A DNA stretch of 64,000 nucleotides, from positions 84,550,363 to 84,614,362 of the forward strand of contig CM061239.1 of assembly GCA_030848705.1 (NCBI GenBank). Direction: 5' to 3'. Of this stretch, positions 10,159 to 21,851 are shown one piece after another. The notes under the pieces were generated by a model. The model was not told the origin of the DNA. It searched no databases and was given only the letters and a program-made list of their open reading frames with translations. The stretch's first letter is position 1, and every line of letters starts with the position of its first letter. Source of the stretch: Heracleum sosnowskyi. Lineage: Eukaryota > Streptophyta > Magnoliopsida > Apiales > Apiaceae. The position numbers and the translations under genes were made by a program.

Positions 10159-12576
10159 TCTATCTATTACTATATATTAAACCTCAAAACAAGGGCAAAG
10201 ATTACCATTTTAATGACTGTGAAGTTACAATTTTACCCTTATATTTTCTAAAATTACAAAACACCATCCTTTAATAATCATGTAAAAAATAGTGAAATTA
10301 TGTTGGTGTTTAGAATCTAACCACTAAACTTTTCCTATCAAACTCATGATATAATCAATTGTGCTACACTTTGTTTTGAGCTTACTTTCAAACTTTTATT
10401 AGATAAACCACCTATTCTCCCATTTTTTTTAATTATTATTTTTGAGTAAATGAACATTGGTTTATATTATTTCTAGAATATTTCACAGTATATAGTTACA
10501 ATAAATATTTTTAGCGATTCATCATAATCTATAATAATTCTCTTTTACAAATTTAAATAATTGATATATGTCATTTCAATATCTGTGAATTTATGTTTTG
10601 CCCCTACATGTTAAAAAATTTACAAACACGCCACTCCTTTTATATTTATGCAAAGAGTAGATGAAATTATGTTAGTGTAGCGAATCGAACCACTAAGATG
10701 CAGAGTATGTAGTTATAATAAATATTTTTAGCGATTGAGCATAATCCATAATTCTCTTTTGCCAATTTAAATTATTGATATATGTCATTTTAATATCTGT
10801 GAATTTATGATTTTGCCCCTACATGTTAAAAAATTTACAAAAACACCATCCCTTTTATATTTAGGCAAAGAGTAGAAATTATATTAGTGTAGCGAATCGA
10901 ACCACTAACTTTCTCTAATCAAACTCGTACATAAGTAGTGTACTACATTTAATTTTGAGTTTTCTTTAAAGTTTTATTAGATAAACAACATTTTCTCATT
11001 TTCTCATTTTCTCCGATATTTAAAAAAAATTATTTTTAAGTAAATAAAAATTAGTTTATACTATTTATAAAATATTGCGTAGTATATAATTACAAAAAAT
11101 ATTTTAATGGATTGAGCATACTCTACTATTCTTTTTTGTCATTTTAAATGATTGATGTTAAAAAAAATTAAAATAATCTAACATAATAGATAAATGTAAT
11201 CGAGTCTGAAAAAGGATATGGATTTATTTACATTCGTCATCGTGTATATATTAAATTATTGAAATAAAAGATAAGATTTGGTTTTAAGAAATATTAATTT
11301 TTATTTATCAAATCATACATAATAAATGACTGCATCACATAACCTCAACACAAGGGTAACGATTGTCATTTTAATGGCTTTGAAGTTACGATTTTACCCT
11401 TATATTTTCTAAAATTACAAAAGTGCCATTATTTAATAATTATGTAAAAAATAGAGAAATTATGTTGGTGTTGAGAATCAAACCACTAAACTTGTCCTAT
11501 CAAATTCATGATATAACCAATTGTGCTACACTTTGTTTTGAGCTTAGTTTTAAACTCTTATTATATAAACCATCTCTTCTGCCATCTTTTTTTTTTTATT
11601 TTTATCTTTGAGTGAATAAACATTGATTTATATTATTTCTAGAATATTGCACACTATATAGTTACAATAAATATTTTTAGCGATTGACCATAATCTACAA
11701 TTCTTTTTTACCTATTTAAATAATTGATATATGTCATTTCAATATCTGTGAATTTATGTTTTTGCCCCTACATGTTAAAAAATTTACAAAAATTCCACCC
11801 CTTTTATTTTTTATGCAAAGAGTAGATGAAATTATGTTAGTGTAGCGAATCAAACCACTGAGATGCACAGTATGTAGTTATAATAAATATTTTTAGCTAT
11901 TGAGCATAATCCACAATTCTCTTTTGCCAATTTAAATTATTGATATATGTCATTTTAATATATGTGAATTTATGATTTTGCCCCTACATGTTAAAAATTT
12001 TACAAAAACGTCACCCATTTTATATTTATGCAAAGAGTAAATGAAATTATGTTAGTGTAGCGAATCGAACCACTAACCTTCTCTAATCAAGCTGGTACAT
12101 AAGCAGTGTACTACATTTTATTTTGATTTTTCTTTAAAATTTTATTAGATAAACAACATTTTCTCCTTTTCTCCGATTTGTTTTACAAATATACTCTTAC
12201 AATGTTAAAATCACATCGCCTATATTTTATACCTACAATTTTGCTAAAATATTTATTTATTTTATACTCAAATAATCAATTTGATAAATTTCATATCACG
12301 TCATTGAAAATCATATTAATATTTTAGCAATTAAAAGTAATCATGTGATTATTATCGTATGGATATTTATCCAACTTTTCTGAAATATAATCAAGTTATA
12401 AAATATTATGTTGATGTAATTGACATGTCATATTACAAAAAGTACTATAAAATATGAGATAAAATCAAAATCTTTTCCTTTTTCAAATTTCTAATTACAA
12501 AATTATCTCAATATATAAACGATTTCTGACGATAAATTATTTCAGTGCCCGTGCCTCGCATGGGCTTTTACGCTAG
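10159..12576 (+). mobile_element. non-autonomous Helitron
   Basis: The left end reads A/TCTATCTATTACTATATATTAA (the TC start could be 10159 or 10163). The right end is a hairpin, GCCCGTGC-CTC-GCATGGGC at 12547-12565, followed by CTAG at 12573-12576 and a T. TC start, hairpin near the 3' end, CTAG and A/T insertion are Helitron hallmarks. No Rep/helicase ORF exists. The interior contains a duplicated block of roughly 1.1 kb: text starting about 10177 recurs from about 11342, and sub-blocks near 10737 and 11905 also repeat. Confidence 0.7.
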
Positions 12577-13254
12577 TTGATATTTTAAAGAGAAACAATT
12601 ATACAAACATTATATTATACTAGCTTAAAACCCGTGCAAGGCTTATTTTAATATTTTTATTTTCTTAATAATATAGTTTTTATACAATTGCAGATTACTT
12701 TTTTAATAATTATTTTATGATATAATATTAGTAATAATCATAGTTTAATTAATGACATGTATTGTTAAGAATTAAAAATATAAATTCTTAACTTTAATAT
12801 GTTATTTTAAGGATTCGAACCTTACACCTTTAGATTGTAACTTAAATATAGAATATTCTATAGTATGGATTCGAACCTTACACCTTTAGATAGTAACTTA
12901 TATATAGAATATTCTATAGTATGGATCTAAAGACTCTTCTTCATAAAGATCTAACGGAGTCAGTGTACTTTGATTGAACCAAACTATCAACAATTGTACC
13001 CATGTTTGCTTATTATAGTTTACCAACAATTATACCATGTTTGCTTAGTATAGTTTAGTATAGATTAATTCAAGCTTTCTGTCCATAAGACACAAAAGCT
13101 TTCTGTCCTTTGGACACAACTTTACAATTCAAATAAGTCATCAAAAGTTCTGATTTATGAAGCTTTGCAAAATGGGCTATTTGTAACCAAACACATAAGC
13201 ATAGAGATATTTTGATATCCCCTTCTAAGCGAGAAATTGATATTACTAAACTTT
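12577..13254. other. Helitron 3'-end fragment (minus) and short tandem repeats
   Basis: At 12620, A/CTAGCTTAAAACCCGTGCA is a Helitron 3' terminus on the minus strand; its partner end was not found. Two tandem duplications follow: a unit of about 55 bp (GGATTCGAACCTTACACC...) twice at about 12812-12925, and a unit of about 45 bp (CCATGTTTGCTTA...) twice at about 12984-13068. No gene. Confidence 0.55.
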
Positions 13255-15029
13255 TCACTTGGATTTGACAGCTTGGAATCTTGGTTCCTTAGGTAGGAAC
13301 TTCTGTTCAGTGTAAACAGACATGTAATCACCAAACACAAACTCCGGGTAGTCTGTATTCACTTCTTTATTTAACGTTTTTAAAAGTTGTTTAGCAAGAG
13401 AAATAGTTGCATTATAAGATGGGTTGTAGAAAGATGCAATAGATCTCCTATTTCCATCATGCAATGCCAAAACACGGTGCCAAACACTTTTGTACCTCCC
13501 ATTGCTCAACACTTCATTCTGATCACCAGTGTTGATAACGATAGAATTTTTTATTGGTTGAACATCAATCCATTGGTTGTCTTTGAGGATTTGAAGACCG
13601 TTCACTTGATCGTCTTAAAAGAGTAAGATGACTTATCCTGCATCGGTGTGAGCCCGTAGGCCATTAACCATCTCAGATTGTGGACAAGGTGGGTAATGAC
13701 TTATCTTTGTACCAAAGAATGCATTATCTCATGCTTCGCCATCAAAGGCCTTCTTAATGTATCCTTTTGTCAAGCCCAAATTTTTGCCCATCATTTACAT
13801 AACTTGAACTGCCAATTTTTTCAATTCATGTTTGTATTCTGTCATGGTTTCTCTGTTTGTTCATGACATTATATACTTACTATTCATTATAATTTATAGT
13901 ACCAATTAAGTAAATACTATAAACGTTCAAATACTCTGTTAAAAATAAAATTCACTTAATTTTTACCTGAATCCGGGGGTCTGTGAGGACCAATCGTTAT
14001 CATCAGAAAGAAGAAAAACATCCTCCCAGTCCACAGTCTCCAACTTGTTGTAGCATTTCTTTTCTATCAGCTCATTCAACAACTTGGCCGGGGTTGAGGT
14101 TTTGAAGCGTTCTTGTCTTTCCAGCCTATAACATTCAGAGCTCACCTTTTTCACTCTGTCCAGGAGCTCCTCTGGAATCCCATGGTTCACCAACTATATA
14201 TTACATAACCATGCTTCCGCAATTAGTACACACAATGATGTGATATTTTAAGTGTGCCAGTTTACACACTTTGGAGCCTCAAAAATTATTCTATTAACCC
14301 TCAATCGTGTAAGAATGGCATTATATTTGATTGTATGGAGTTCAGCATTTCTAAAAGACTATACTTGAAAAAAACAACTACGTTCAACTATGTGTTATCC
14401 CCGCCCCCATTCCCCGACCATGCCCCGATCCCCGAATGAGGAGTAGTTTTTTCCCCGATCCCCGTCCCAAACGGGGAACGAGGATCCCCGCGGGTAATCA
14501 GGGATTTTGTTTTTTACTAGAATTTAATTTTTTTGTATATATTTAGTAACAAAATTATTTTGTTAAATAATGATATATAGTAAATGTTTTAAATTTAATC
14601 TTACATTTTAAAATTTGATTCGAATTAAAATATAGTTACAATAATAAATCAAAGATATAATTAAATTATTGTACTTAAATTATATTTTATTATTAAAATT
14701 TTGAATTTATTAGAGGAATTAAAATTTAAAATAAAAAAACTACATATAAAATATACTCATCTATAATAATTTAATTCTATACATTTAAAAATATATATTT
14801 ATATTTCTAAAATATGAAAATCGGGGATCGGGGCGGGGATACACTAATCCCCGACCCCGTCCCGATCCCCGAATTTTTTTGAAAATATTCCCCGTTTCCC
14901 ACCCCGAACCCAAAAAAATCCCCTAATCCCCGACCCGAACGGGGCGGGGATCAGATCGGGGTCGGGCGGGCGCGTGAAATGCCCATCCTTACCGCTGAGC
15001 TTTGATAAATCTATCACTGGAATTGTCAT
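13255..15029 (-). pseudogene. ACO: 1-aminocyclopropane-1-carboxylate oxidase (ACO) pseudogene
   Basis: ACO is the Fe(II)/ascorbate oxygenase that makes ethylene. Exon 1 starts at 15029 (MTIPVIDLSKLSG) and is cut by inserted DNA at about 14990. Exon 2 is about 13967-14196 (LVNHGIPEELLDRVKK to TPGF), with ATATATAG acceptor and CAG/GTAAAA donor. The last exon runs 13852-13255 and keeps the iron ligands of HTDAG and SVWHRVLA and the RRSIASFYNPS box. In-frame stops lie at 13795-13797 (TAA), 13729-13731 (TGA), 13633-13635 (TAA) and 13615-13617 (TAA). Introns and a TATA box upstream show a decayed normal gene copy, not a retrocopy. The end of exon 1 (the EEWGFF region) is not found. Confidence 0.9.
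14310..15000. mobile_element. GC-block repeat in ACO exon 1, possible hAT-type MITE
   Basis: Two blocks of repeated GGGGATCGGGG/CCCCGATCCCC words (about 14395-14505 and 14820-14985) flank an AT-rich core. The ends TAAGAATGGCATT (from 14310) and, inverted, TAAGGATGGGCATT (to about 14993) resemble the TAGGGATGGCAA termini of a common plant hAT MITE family. I could not find an 8-bp target duplication, so the boundaries and class are uncertain. It splits exon 1 of the ACO relic. Confidence 0.5.
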
Positions 15030-15455
15030 TTGAATTGTATTAGTTCAACTGTGTTATGTATAATAGGCCAAGTACTGAGTTGTACTTGCTTAATGCTTAT
15101 TGTAATTTGTGGTGATGGCAAGGGTTTGGCTTAATTTATTTATAGCTTTTTTGGTTCATCCCCCATTGCATGCATGTCGACTCTTTATATATTAATATAT
15201 AGATTATTACTTTTGTTCCAACTTTACTATTAAGTAGCCGCTAGGGTAAGGGGATGAGAAGTGACTTGAACCAATTATTAACATAAGAGTGAAGGGCCAG
15301 AGCTTACTAATGATAACACAACCAATTTAATTATTTATGTATGATTTGATTTATCGTTCGATTATTTCTGTATGATTTGATTTATCGTAAACTCTCCATT
15401 TCATTGGGTTTTCACTTTGCACACCATTACGATTCCCGAATGATAATAAAAATAC
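15030..15455. other. former ACO promoter region
   Basis: AT-rich DNA between the ACO start and element B; apart from the TATA box nothing is recognised. Confidence 0.5.
15137..15144 (-). promoter_or_regulatory. TATA box of the ACO relic
   Basis: TATAAATA on the minus strand, 108 bp before the ACO ATG. Position suits a core promoter with a leader of about 75-85 nt. Confidence 0.5.
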
Positions 15456-15460
15456 AGATT

Positions 15461-15939
15461 TGTTGGAAAATGATGATTTAATGAATGCGTCAGGATTGGA
15501 TAGCATCAGTACTTGGAGCATCAGGAGCTGACGTTTGATGATGTCATCATCAGTGGCAGGACAAGTCAAAAGATATTGATTGATACTATTCCGTGATTTC
15601 AGGAAAGGATTGATTTGTAGAAGATATACTTCATCGAAGCTGTTACAGAAGATAAGCGACAAGAAGATCAATCTAATTTAATGTAAATTATCTAATGTAA
15701 CAGAATGTGTAGCTGTGTGCATATATAAACACAGGATAGGTTTTACGAGAGTAATAGCTTACACGAGTATTTTTGTAAACCTAGCAGCTCTTAAGAACTC
15801 ATAGTTTCTTGAGAGAGTTTGTATCAGTTTTTATAAAGGTTAATAAAAGCTGATATTGATTGTTTTATATTTGTTTATTCGATTATTTCATACGATTACA
15901 TTCAACCCCCCTTCTATAATCGATATCTACGACCTAACA
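15461..15939 (+). repeat. 5' LTR of element B
   Basis: 479 bp, TG...CA. TATATAAA at 15722-15729 is the likely promoter TATA box. In U3, TGACGT (15529-15534) is followed by the near-perfect palindrome TGATGATGTCATCATCA (15536-15552), which resembles a plant bZIP site. Six C at 15906-15911 precede the end. Confidence 0.96.
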
Positions 15940-15941
15940 AT

Positions 15942-15953
15942 TGGTATCAGAGC
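15942..15953 (+). promoter_or_regulatory. primer-binding site of element B
   Basis: TGGTATCAGAGC, two bases after the LTR end, complementary to the 3' end of initiator Met-tRNA. Confidence 0.95.
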
Positions 15954-15987
15954 AGACTGATAATTTATCAAATCAGAAACGATCGAA

Positions 15988-18900
15988 ATGTCGGGAAACA
16001 GATATGAAACCATGAAGATTCCAATGTTGAAGAAATCAGAGTTTTCAACATGGAAGGTAAGAATGCTTATGTATCTTGAAGCTTCAGATCCTGACTACAT
16101 AGACAGGATAAACAATGGACCGTTCATCCCAACAGAACCAGTTGCAGTAACTGAGACAACTCCTGCAGGGCTGGCAACAAAGAAAAAGGGTGATTGGACG
16201 CCTGAAGATAAAGCTGAAATGATCAAAGATGGAAAGGTTAGAAATATCTTACACAATAGTTTAGATACTGTCTTATCTAACAAAGTTATTGCGTGTAAGA
16301 CTGCTAAAGAAATATGGGATGCCTTGGAAGTTCAATGCCAAGGAACTGAAGAAATCAAGAAAAACAGGAGAGGTATTCTTATTCAAGAATATGAGCAATT
16401 TGAGGCAAAGCATAATGAAGACATAACAGAAATCTATGATAGATTTATTACTTTGCTGAATGAATTGTCACTGGTGGGAAAGGTGTATGACGTTGAAGAT
16501 TCAAACGTCAAGTTTTTAAGATCTTTACCCATGGAATGGATAACTCAACAAAATCTTATAAGACACACTTATAAGATGAACGTGATGACACTTGATGAAA
16601 TTTATGGAATGCTGAAGACATATGATCTGGAGATCAAGCAAAAGGAAGGAACACGATCAAAGCCTAAATCTGTGGCCTTGAAAGTGGAATCAAAAGAAAG
16701 GCGTGTGCACCAAGGAAAAATGAAGGCTAAAGCTCATGTAGTAATAAAGTCAGACACTGATACTGATACTGATGAATGTACTGATGAGGAATCAGAGGAT
16801 GATTTTGATAAAGAACTTGTGCAGATGATGGCCATGATGGTTAAAGGTTTCAGAAGAATGAAGCAGAGCAAATTCAGAAAAGATGGAAGGAAGTCAAAAG
16901 GAGATCAATATTCTGACAAGAAAAATAGACAGAAGAAAATTGATCTCTCAAAGATTAAATGTTTCAATTGTGACAAGATGGGTCACTATGTAACTGAATG
17001 CAAGAAACCCAAAGTTGGAAAATCTGCTGGAAAGGCGCTTGTCACATCAAGCAAAGGATGGATGGATTCTTCTGACTCTGAAGAAGAAGAAGAAGAAGAA
17101 ACAAACTATGCACTGATTGCTGAAATTGAAGAAGCATCTGAAAAGGGCAACAGGAAAAATGTTTTAGTTCTGGATAGTGGATGTTCAGGACATATGACTG
17201 GAAATAAGTCCCTGCTGTCAGATTTTGAGAAGAAAGCTGGCCCAAAGGTTTCCTATGGAGATGGCAATATAGGACATACCTTGGGATATGGCAACATTGT
17301 GATTGGAAATTTCATCATTCAAAACGTAGCTCTGGTAGAAGGACTGAAGCATAATCTCTTGAGCATCAGTCAAATTACAGACAGAGGTTATCATGTCAAT
17401 TTTTATGAATCTCACTGTGAAATAACAAGTAAGAAGGATGGAAAGGTGATTCTTACGGGTTATAGACATGGTAACATATACGAAGCCAACTTACAGTCTG
17501 TTACTGATGGGAAACTGACGTGTCTTCTATCAAAGGCATCAGTAGATGAGAGTTGGAACTGGCATAAGAAGCTTTCTCATTTGAACTTCAATAATATCAA
17601 TGAGTTAGTCAGAAAGGACTTAGTGAGAGGTCTCCCAAAAGCGATGTACTTCCCTGATGGCCTCTGTGACTCATGTCAAAAGTCAAAGCAAAAGAGAATC
17701 AGCTTCAAAAGTAAATCAGGATACTCAATGGACACAGCTTATCACTTGCTACATCTGGATCTTTTTGGTCCCGTAAATGTGATTTCTATCAATAAGAAAA
17801 GGTATACTCCAGTAATTGTTGATTAATATACAAGATTTACATGGGTATATTTTCTGCATAAGAAGAGTGAAACACCAGAGATTCTGATAGAGCATGTCAA
17901 ATTGCTGGAGAACGGATCAAGCAACAAAGTCAAAGTTCTTCGAAGTGATAATGGAACTGAGTTCAAAAACTCAACAATGGAAGAATTCTGCAAATCAAAA
18001 GGAATTGTACAGCAATTTTCTGCTCCTGGTACTCCTCAACAGAATGGAGTAGTTGAGAGGAAAAACAGAACTCTAATTGAAGCTGGAAGAACAATGCTGG
18101 AAGAAGCAAAGCTGCCAACTTACTTCTGGGCAGAGGCTGTCAACACTGCATGTTATACTCAGAACTATACTCTGATTACAAGACATGGCCAGACCCCATA
18201 TCAGATGATTAAAGGAAAGAAACCAAGCTTAAGACACTTGCACGTGTTTGGGTGCAAATGCTTCATTTTACGATCACACCCAGAGCAGCTTGGAAAATTT
18301 GAAACAAAAGCAGATGAAGGAATTTTTGTTGGATATCCTGATACGACAAAAGCGTTCAAGGTATATAATCTGAGAACTAAGATTGTGAATGTCTCAGTAA
18401 ATGTATCATTTGATGACAAGAAGATTACTGGAATAAATGAAGATACTCATGAAGAATTGATATTTGGAGACGAACTAGAAGCTGAAATCAGTAGTGATGA
18501 TATTGAGGGGGAGCCTAATGATATCATAAATACTACTGATAATACTACAAATAATGAATCTCTTGAAAATAACTCTTCTACAAATACTGATGGAAGTACT
18601 GATAACAGTACTGATGCAAGTACTGACAGTACATCAGGAGATGTCCATCAGAGAAATTCCAATTCCAGTAGATCTTATGAAGACACTGATACAGGGGGAG
18701 CTTCGCACACAACTCAAGAAAGTTCTTTTGAGGAAGACACTGATGCAGGGGGAACATCAAGTTCAAGAACTCAATTACCTTCAGCAAGAAGATGGACACA
18801 AGCGCATCCTCCTGATCTTATTATTGGAGATCCTGATGCTGGTGTTCAAACAAGACATGTAACTCAGAATGAGTGTCTCTTTCACAATTTCCTTTCACAA

Positions 18901-20427
18901 GAAGAACCGAAGAAAATTGAAGATGCTTTGAAAGATGCTGACTGGGTAACAACAATGCAAGAAGAACTCAATGAGTTTGAAAGAAATGAAGTCTGGAAAC
19001 TTGTTCCAAGACCTAAAAATAGATCTATTGTGGGAACTAAATGGGTGTTCAGAAACAAAACTGATTCTGATGGAGTAATCACAAGGAACAAGGCCAGACT
19101 CGTCGCAAAAGGGTATTCTCAGCAAGAAGGCATTGATTACGATGAAACATTTGCTCCAGTTGCCAGATTGGAGGCCATCAGAATATTTCTAGCATATGCT
19201 GCACATATGAAATTCAAGGTCTTTCAGATGGATGTTAAAAGTGCCTTCTTAAATGGAGAATTGGAGGAAGAAGTTTATGTTGAACAACCTCCAGGATTTG
19301 TTGATCCTAAATATCCATACCATATGTATAGACTGGATGAAGCTCTGTATGGACTCAAGCAAGCACCGCAGGCCTGGTATGAAACACTTACTCAGTTTCT
19401 TCTTGATAGTGGATTCACACGAGGAACCATTGATAAAACTCTGTTCTATATCCAAAAAGGCAAAGACTTGCTATTAGTCCAGATATATGTAGATGACATA
19501 ATCTTTGGATCTACTAATGCTACAATGTGTCAGAAATTTCCTAAGTTGATGCAGTCAAGATATCAGATGAGCATGATGGGAGAGATGAGTTATTTTCTGG
19601 GATTACAGGTAAAACAAACTGATGAAGGAATTTTTATCAATCAGTCAAAGTACACCAGAAACTTGCTTAAGAAGTTCAACATGCAAGATAGCGCTCCTGC
19701 CAGTACTCCTATGGCTACTGCCACCAAACTTGACTCTAAGGAAGGAATTGAAGTGGATATTACAAGCTATAGAGGAATGATTGGTTCTCTCCTTTATCTC
19801 ACTTCCAGTAGGCCTGATATCATGTTCGCAACATGTCTCTGTGCAAGATTGCAATCGCAACCACGAGAACCGCATCTGATAGCTGTAAAGAGGATATTTC
19901 GATATCTTAAAGGGACACCAAATCTCGGTCTGTGGTATCCCAGAGCATCAGACTTCACACTGATAGGGTACTCTGATGCTGATTTTGCTGGTTGTAAGAT
20001 TGACAGGAAAAGCACTTTTGGTAGCTGTCAATTTTTAGGTGGTCGATTGGTCTCATGGTTCAGCAAAAAGTAGAAGTCAATTTCTACCTCGACCGCAGAA
20101 GCTGAGTACATAGCTGCAGGAAGCTGCTGTGCTCAGATATTATGGATGAAGAATCAACTGCTGGATTACGGTTTGCACTTTTCTAAAATTCCTATTTATT
20201 GTGATAATCAAAGTGCCATTGCCATGACAGGAAATCCAGTCCAACACTCGATGACCAAGCATATCAGTATCAGGTATCACTTTATTCGTGAACACATAAT
20301 GGAAGGAACGATTGAACTTCATTTCGTTCCCACAGATCAACAACTAGCTGATATTTTCACTAAGCCTCTGGCAGAAGCAGTGTTCACTAGACTTGTGAAT
20401 GAACTTGGTATGATTACAAGCGAGTAA
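15988..20427 (+). pseudogene. gag-pol: gag-pol polyprotein of element B with two nonsense codons
   Basis: A single frame of 1479 codons from ATG at 15988 to TAA at 20425-20427. Order: gag core; acidic TD-rich stretch (16755-16800); zinc knuckle CFNCDKMGHYVTEC (about residue 325); protease LDSGCSGHMTG (about 394); integrase HHCC and DDE (LHLDLFGPV, RSDNGTEF, NGVVERKNRTL); a Ser/Thr/Asn/Asp linker (18490-18780); RT with FLNGELEEEVYVEQPPGF and YVDDIIFGS (about 19488); RNase H (IDRKSTFGSC, STAEAEYIA, IPIYCDNQSA). Stops: TAA at 17824-17826 inside integrase and TAG at 20071-20073, where elements A and C have a CAG Gln codon. Unlike A and C, gag and pol share one frame with no stop between them. All visible catalytic residues are otherwise retained. 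Confidence 0.95.
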
Positions 20428-20660
20428 CTTGTGATAACTGATACTGAATATTGCTACTGATGGCTAATACTGAATATCGCTACTGATGATTGATACTGAT
20501 ATCAGTACTGATAAGAAAGAATTATGCTAAGTACTGATAATGACAAGGGGTACTGATGAGAAGGTTGGGTTATTGTTTAAAGTGATATCTTTTCTTTCAC
20601 TTTGTAATTAATATGAGATACTGATGACTGTAGTTCTGATAATTGATTCATGTTTATGAA
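20428..20660. repeat. ACTGAT motif cluster downstream of pol in element B
   Basis: Eight ACTGAT, two ACTGAA and one ATCAGT in about 210 bp, usually as TACTGATG or TACTGATA and at irregular spacing, so it is not a simple tandem array. The same word is abundant in the gag acidic stretch (four copies, 16755-16795), the pol linker (18585-18625) and the env-like ORF. About 250 bp up to 20912 after the cluster is plain AT-rich sequence, probably the 3' UTR of the antisense ORF. Confidence 0.8.
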
Positions 20661-20912
20661 TTTATCAAAATAATTGCAGTTAAATGTAAAGCAAAACAAT
20701 GGATCTTTTTCATTAATTGATTCAAACAATCTTTACATTCATACAATCTCATACATTTGTCTAGCTAATCTTTCTCTTGAATCCTACTCATTATGATTAC
20801 AGAGAAATGCCTTCCTAACCAGGACAAGGGTCTGAATGCTACATCAGAGGCAGAAGAGCTAGAGCCAGAAGCTATTGTGTTCTCTTGCCTCTGATGACGC
20901 CTACTTGTCCGT

Positions 20913-21311
20913 TCAACTGGTCATAATACCATCTGGGATTTCACGAGTTTGACATCCTCCTGATGTTGAATCATCATCATCATCATCTCGTTTTCCCTTT
21001 CCTGCTTGCAGCTTGTAGGATTCCAAGAAGAGTTCATCTTCAGAACCCTCCAAGTAGCTCTGTTGGAAGAGCCACAGACAAATCTCCGCAGTTAAATCAT
21101 CTGCAAGGATAGGCACATCATATGGCCCAGGACGGATGATGTGAACATAGGGATTGGAGATAGGGCCTTCAGCAATCTCATTGTCAGCAATGAGACCTTC
21201 ATCATTCAGAAATGATAAAACAAGCAACTCATCGATTAAATAGTTTGCTTGTTGTTCCCAGTTCATATTCAAGAATGCTTCAACATCTATGAATTCGAAG
21301 ATACCTGCCAT
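20913..21311 (-). CDS. antisense accessory ORF of element B, 132 aa
   Basis: A 132-aa ORF running against the element, between pol and the env-like ORF. The start ATG is at 21309-21311, 65 bp after a perfect TATAAAAG. The predicted protein is acidic and leucine/isoleucine-rich in its first 90 residues (MAGIFEFIDVEAFLNMNWEQ; ADDLTAEICLWLFQQSYLEG), then has a KGKRDDDDDD charged run and a polar tail. No signal peptide or membrane segment. I recognise no family. It does not overlap any sense ORF, so it is not a shadow frame. It may be a regulator of the element, an antisense-transcript by-product, or a captured gene. Its presence in other copies is the key test. Confidence 0.6.
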   Translation of the reverse strand: MAGIFEFIDVEAFLNMNWEQQANYLIDELLVLSFLNDEGLIADNEIAEGPISNPYVHIIRPGPYDVPILADDLTAEICLWLFQQSYLEGSEDELFLESYKLQAGKGKRDDDDDDSTSGGCQTREIPDGIMTS

Positions 21312-21851
21312 CTGATGTATGGTATTGTTTTCTTTCTTGAGAATATATGTAATGACTATTGTTACAATGCTCAGGCTTTTATAGCATACAACAGGGCAAC
21401 TGAAAGGTTTAATCTGATGCTTGGCTCGTAGCTATGGGGATAGTAAAGTGTGGAGTTCCAAGACAGTCATTACTCTTCTGACTGTTGGACTACTTCGTAC
21501 TTTATTATTATTTTCTCTTAGAAATATTTAAATCGATAATTTTATTATTGATTTTTATTATCTAACATAGCCGATTGAAGGATATTTTAAGCATATAAGT
21601 TGGTGCCAGGTGTCCCCAAGCGTGTCTTTCACGCGCTGGTATATACAACCGTTGTGTATAGCCCTTTCATCACGCGTCCTTGGAAATCGTGATTGACCAT
21701 CTTTACACGATATATGTCCAATAGTCATCATTAATCTTGTTTTTCGGAGAAATTGTGTTGCTAACTATACTTATAAGATTTGTTTCTCTTAAACTCTCTT
21801 ATCATTGTTGAATATCCATATTATTCTCTCTATATTTGTTTTCTTTCAACA
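21312..21851. promoter_or_regulatory. divergent promoter-like region inside element B
   Basis: About 540 bp between the start codons of the antisense ORF (minus) and the env-like ORF (plus). It has a TATAAAAG for the minus direction and TATA-like ACTTATAAGA at about 21768-21777 for the plus direction. The middle is locally GC-richer, with ACGCGC at 21631-21636 and ACGCGT at 21672-21677, both CGCG-box forms recognised by plant CAMTA factors. Promoter activity is inferred. Confidence 0.45.
21376..21383 (-). promoter_or_regulatory. TATA box of the antisense ORF
   Basis: TATAAAAG on the minus strand, 65 bp upstream of the antisense ATG; a canonical core promoter element at the right distance. 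Confidence 0.55.

Noticed and set aside
12600..13070. CRISPR-like array from the short direct repeats
   Set aside because: Only two copies each, adjacent without spacers, in plant nuclear DNA.
14310..14322. confirmed hAT terminus of the GC-block repeat
   Set aside because: Flanks CAATCGTG and CCGCTGAG do not match as an 8-bp target duplication.
20646..20912. part of a protein gene after element B pol
   Set aside because: No open frame; better read as spacer and antisense 3' UTR.
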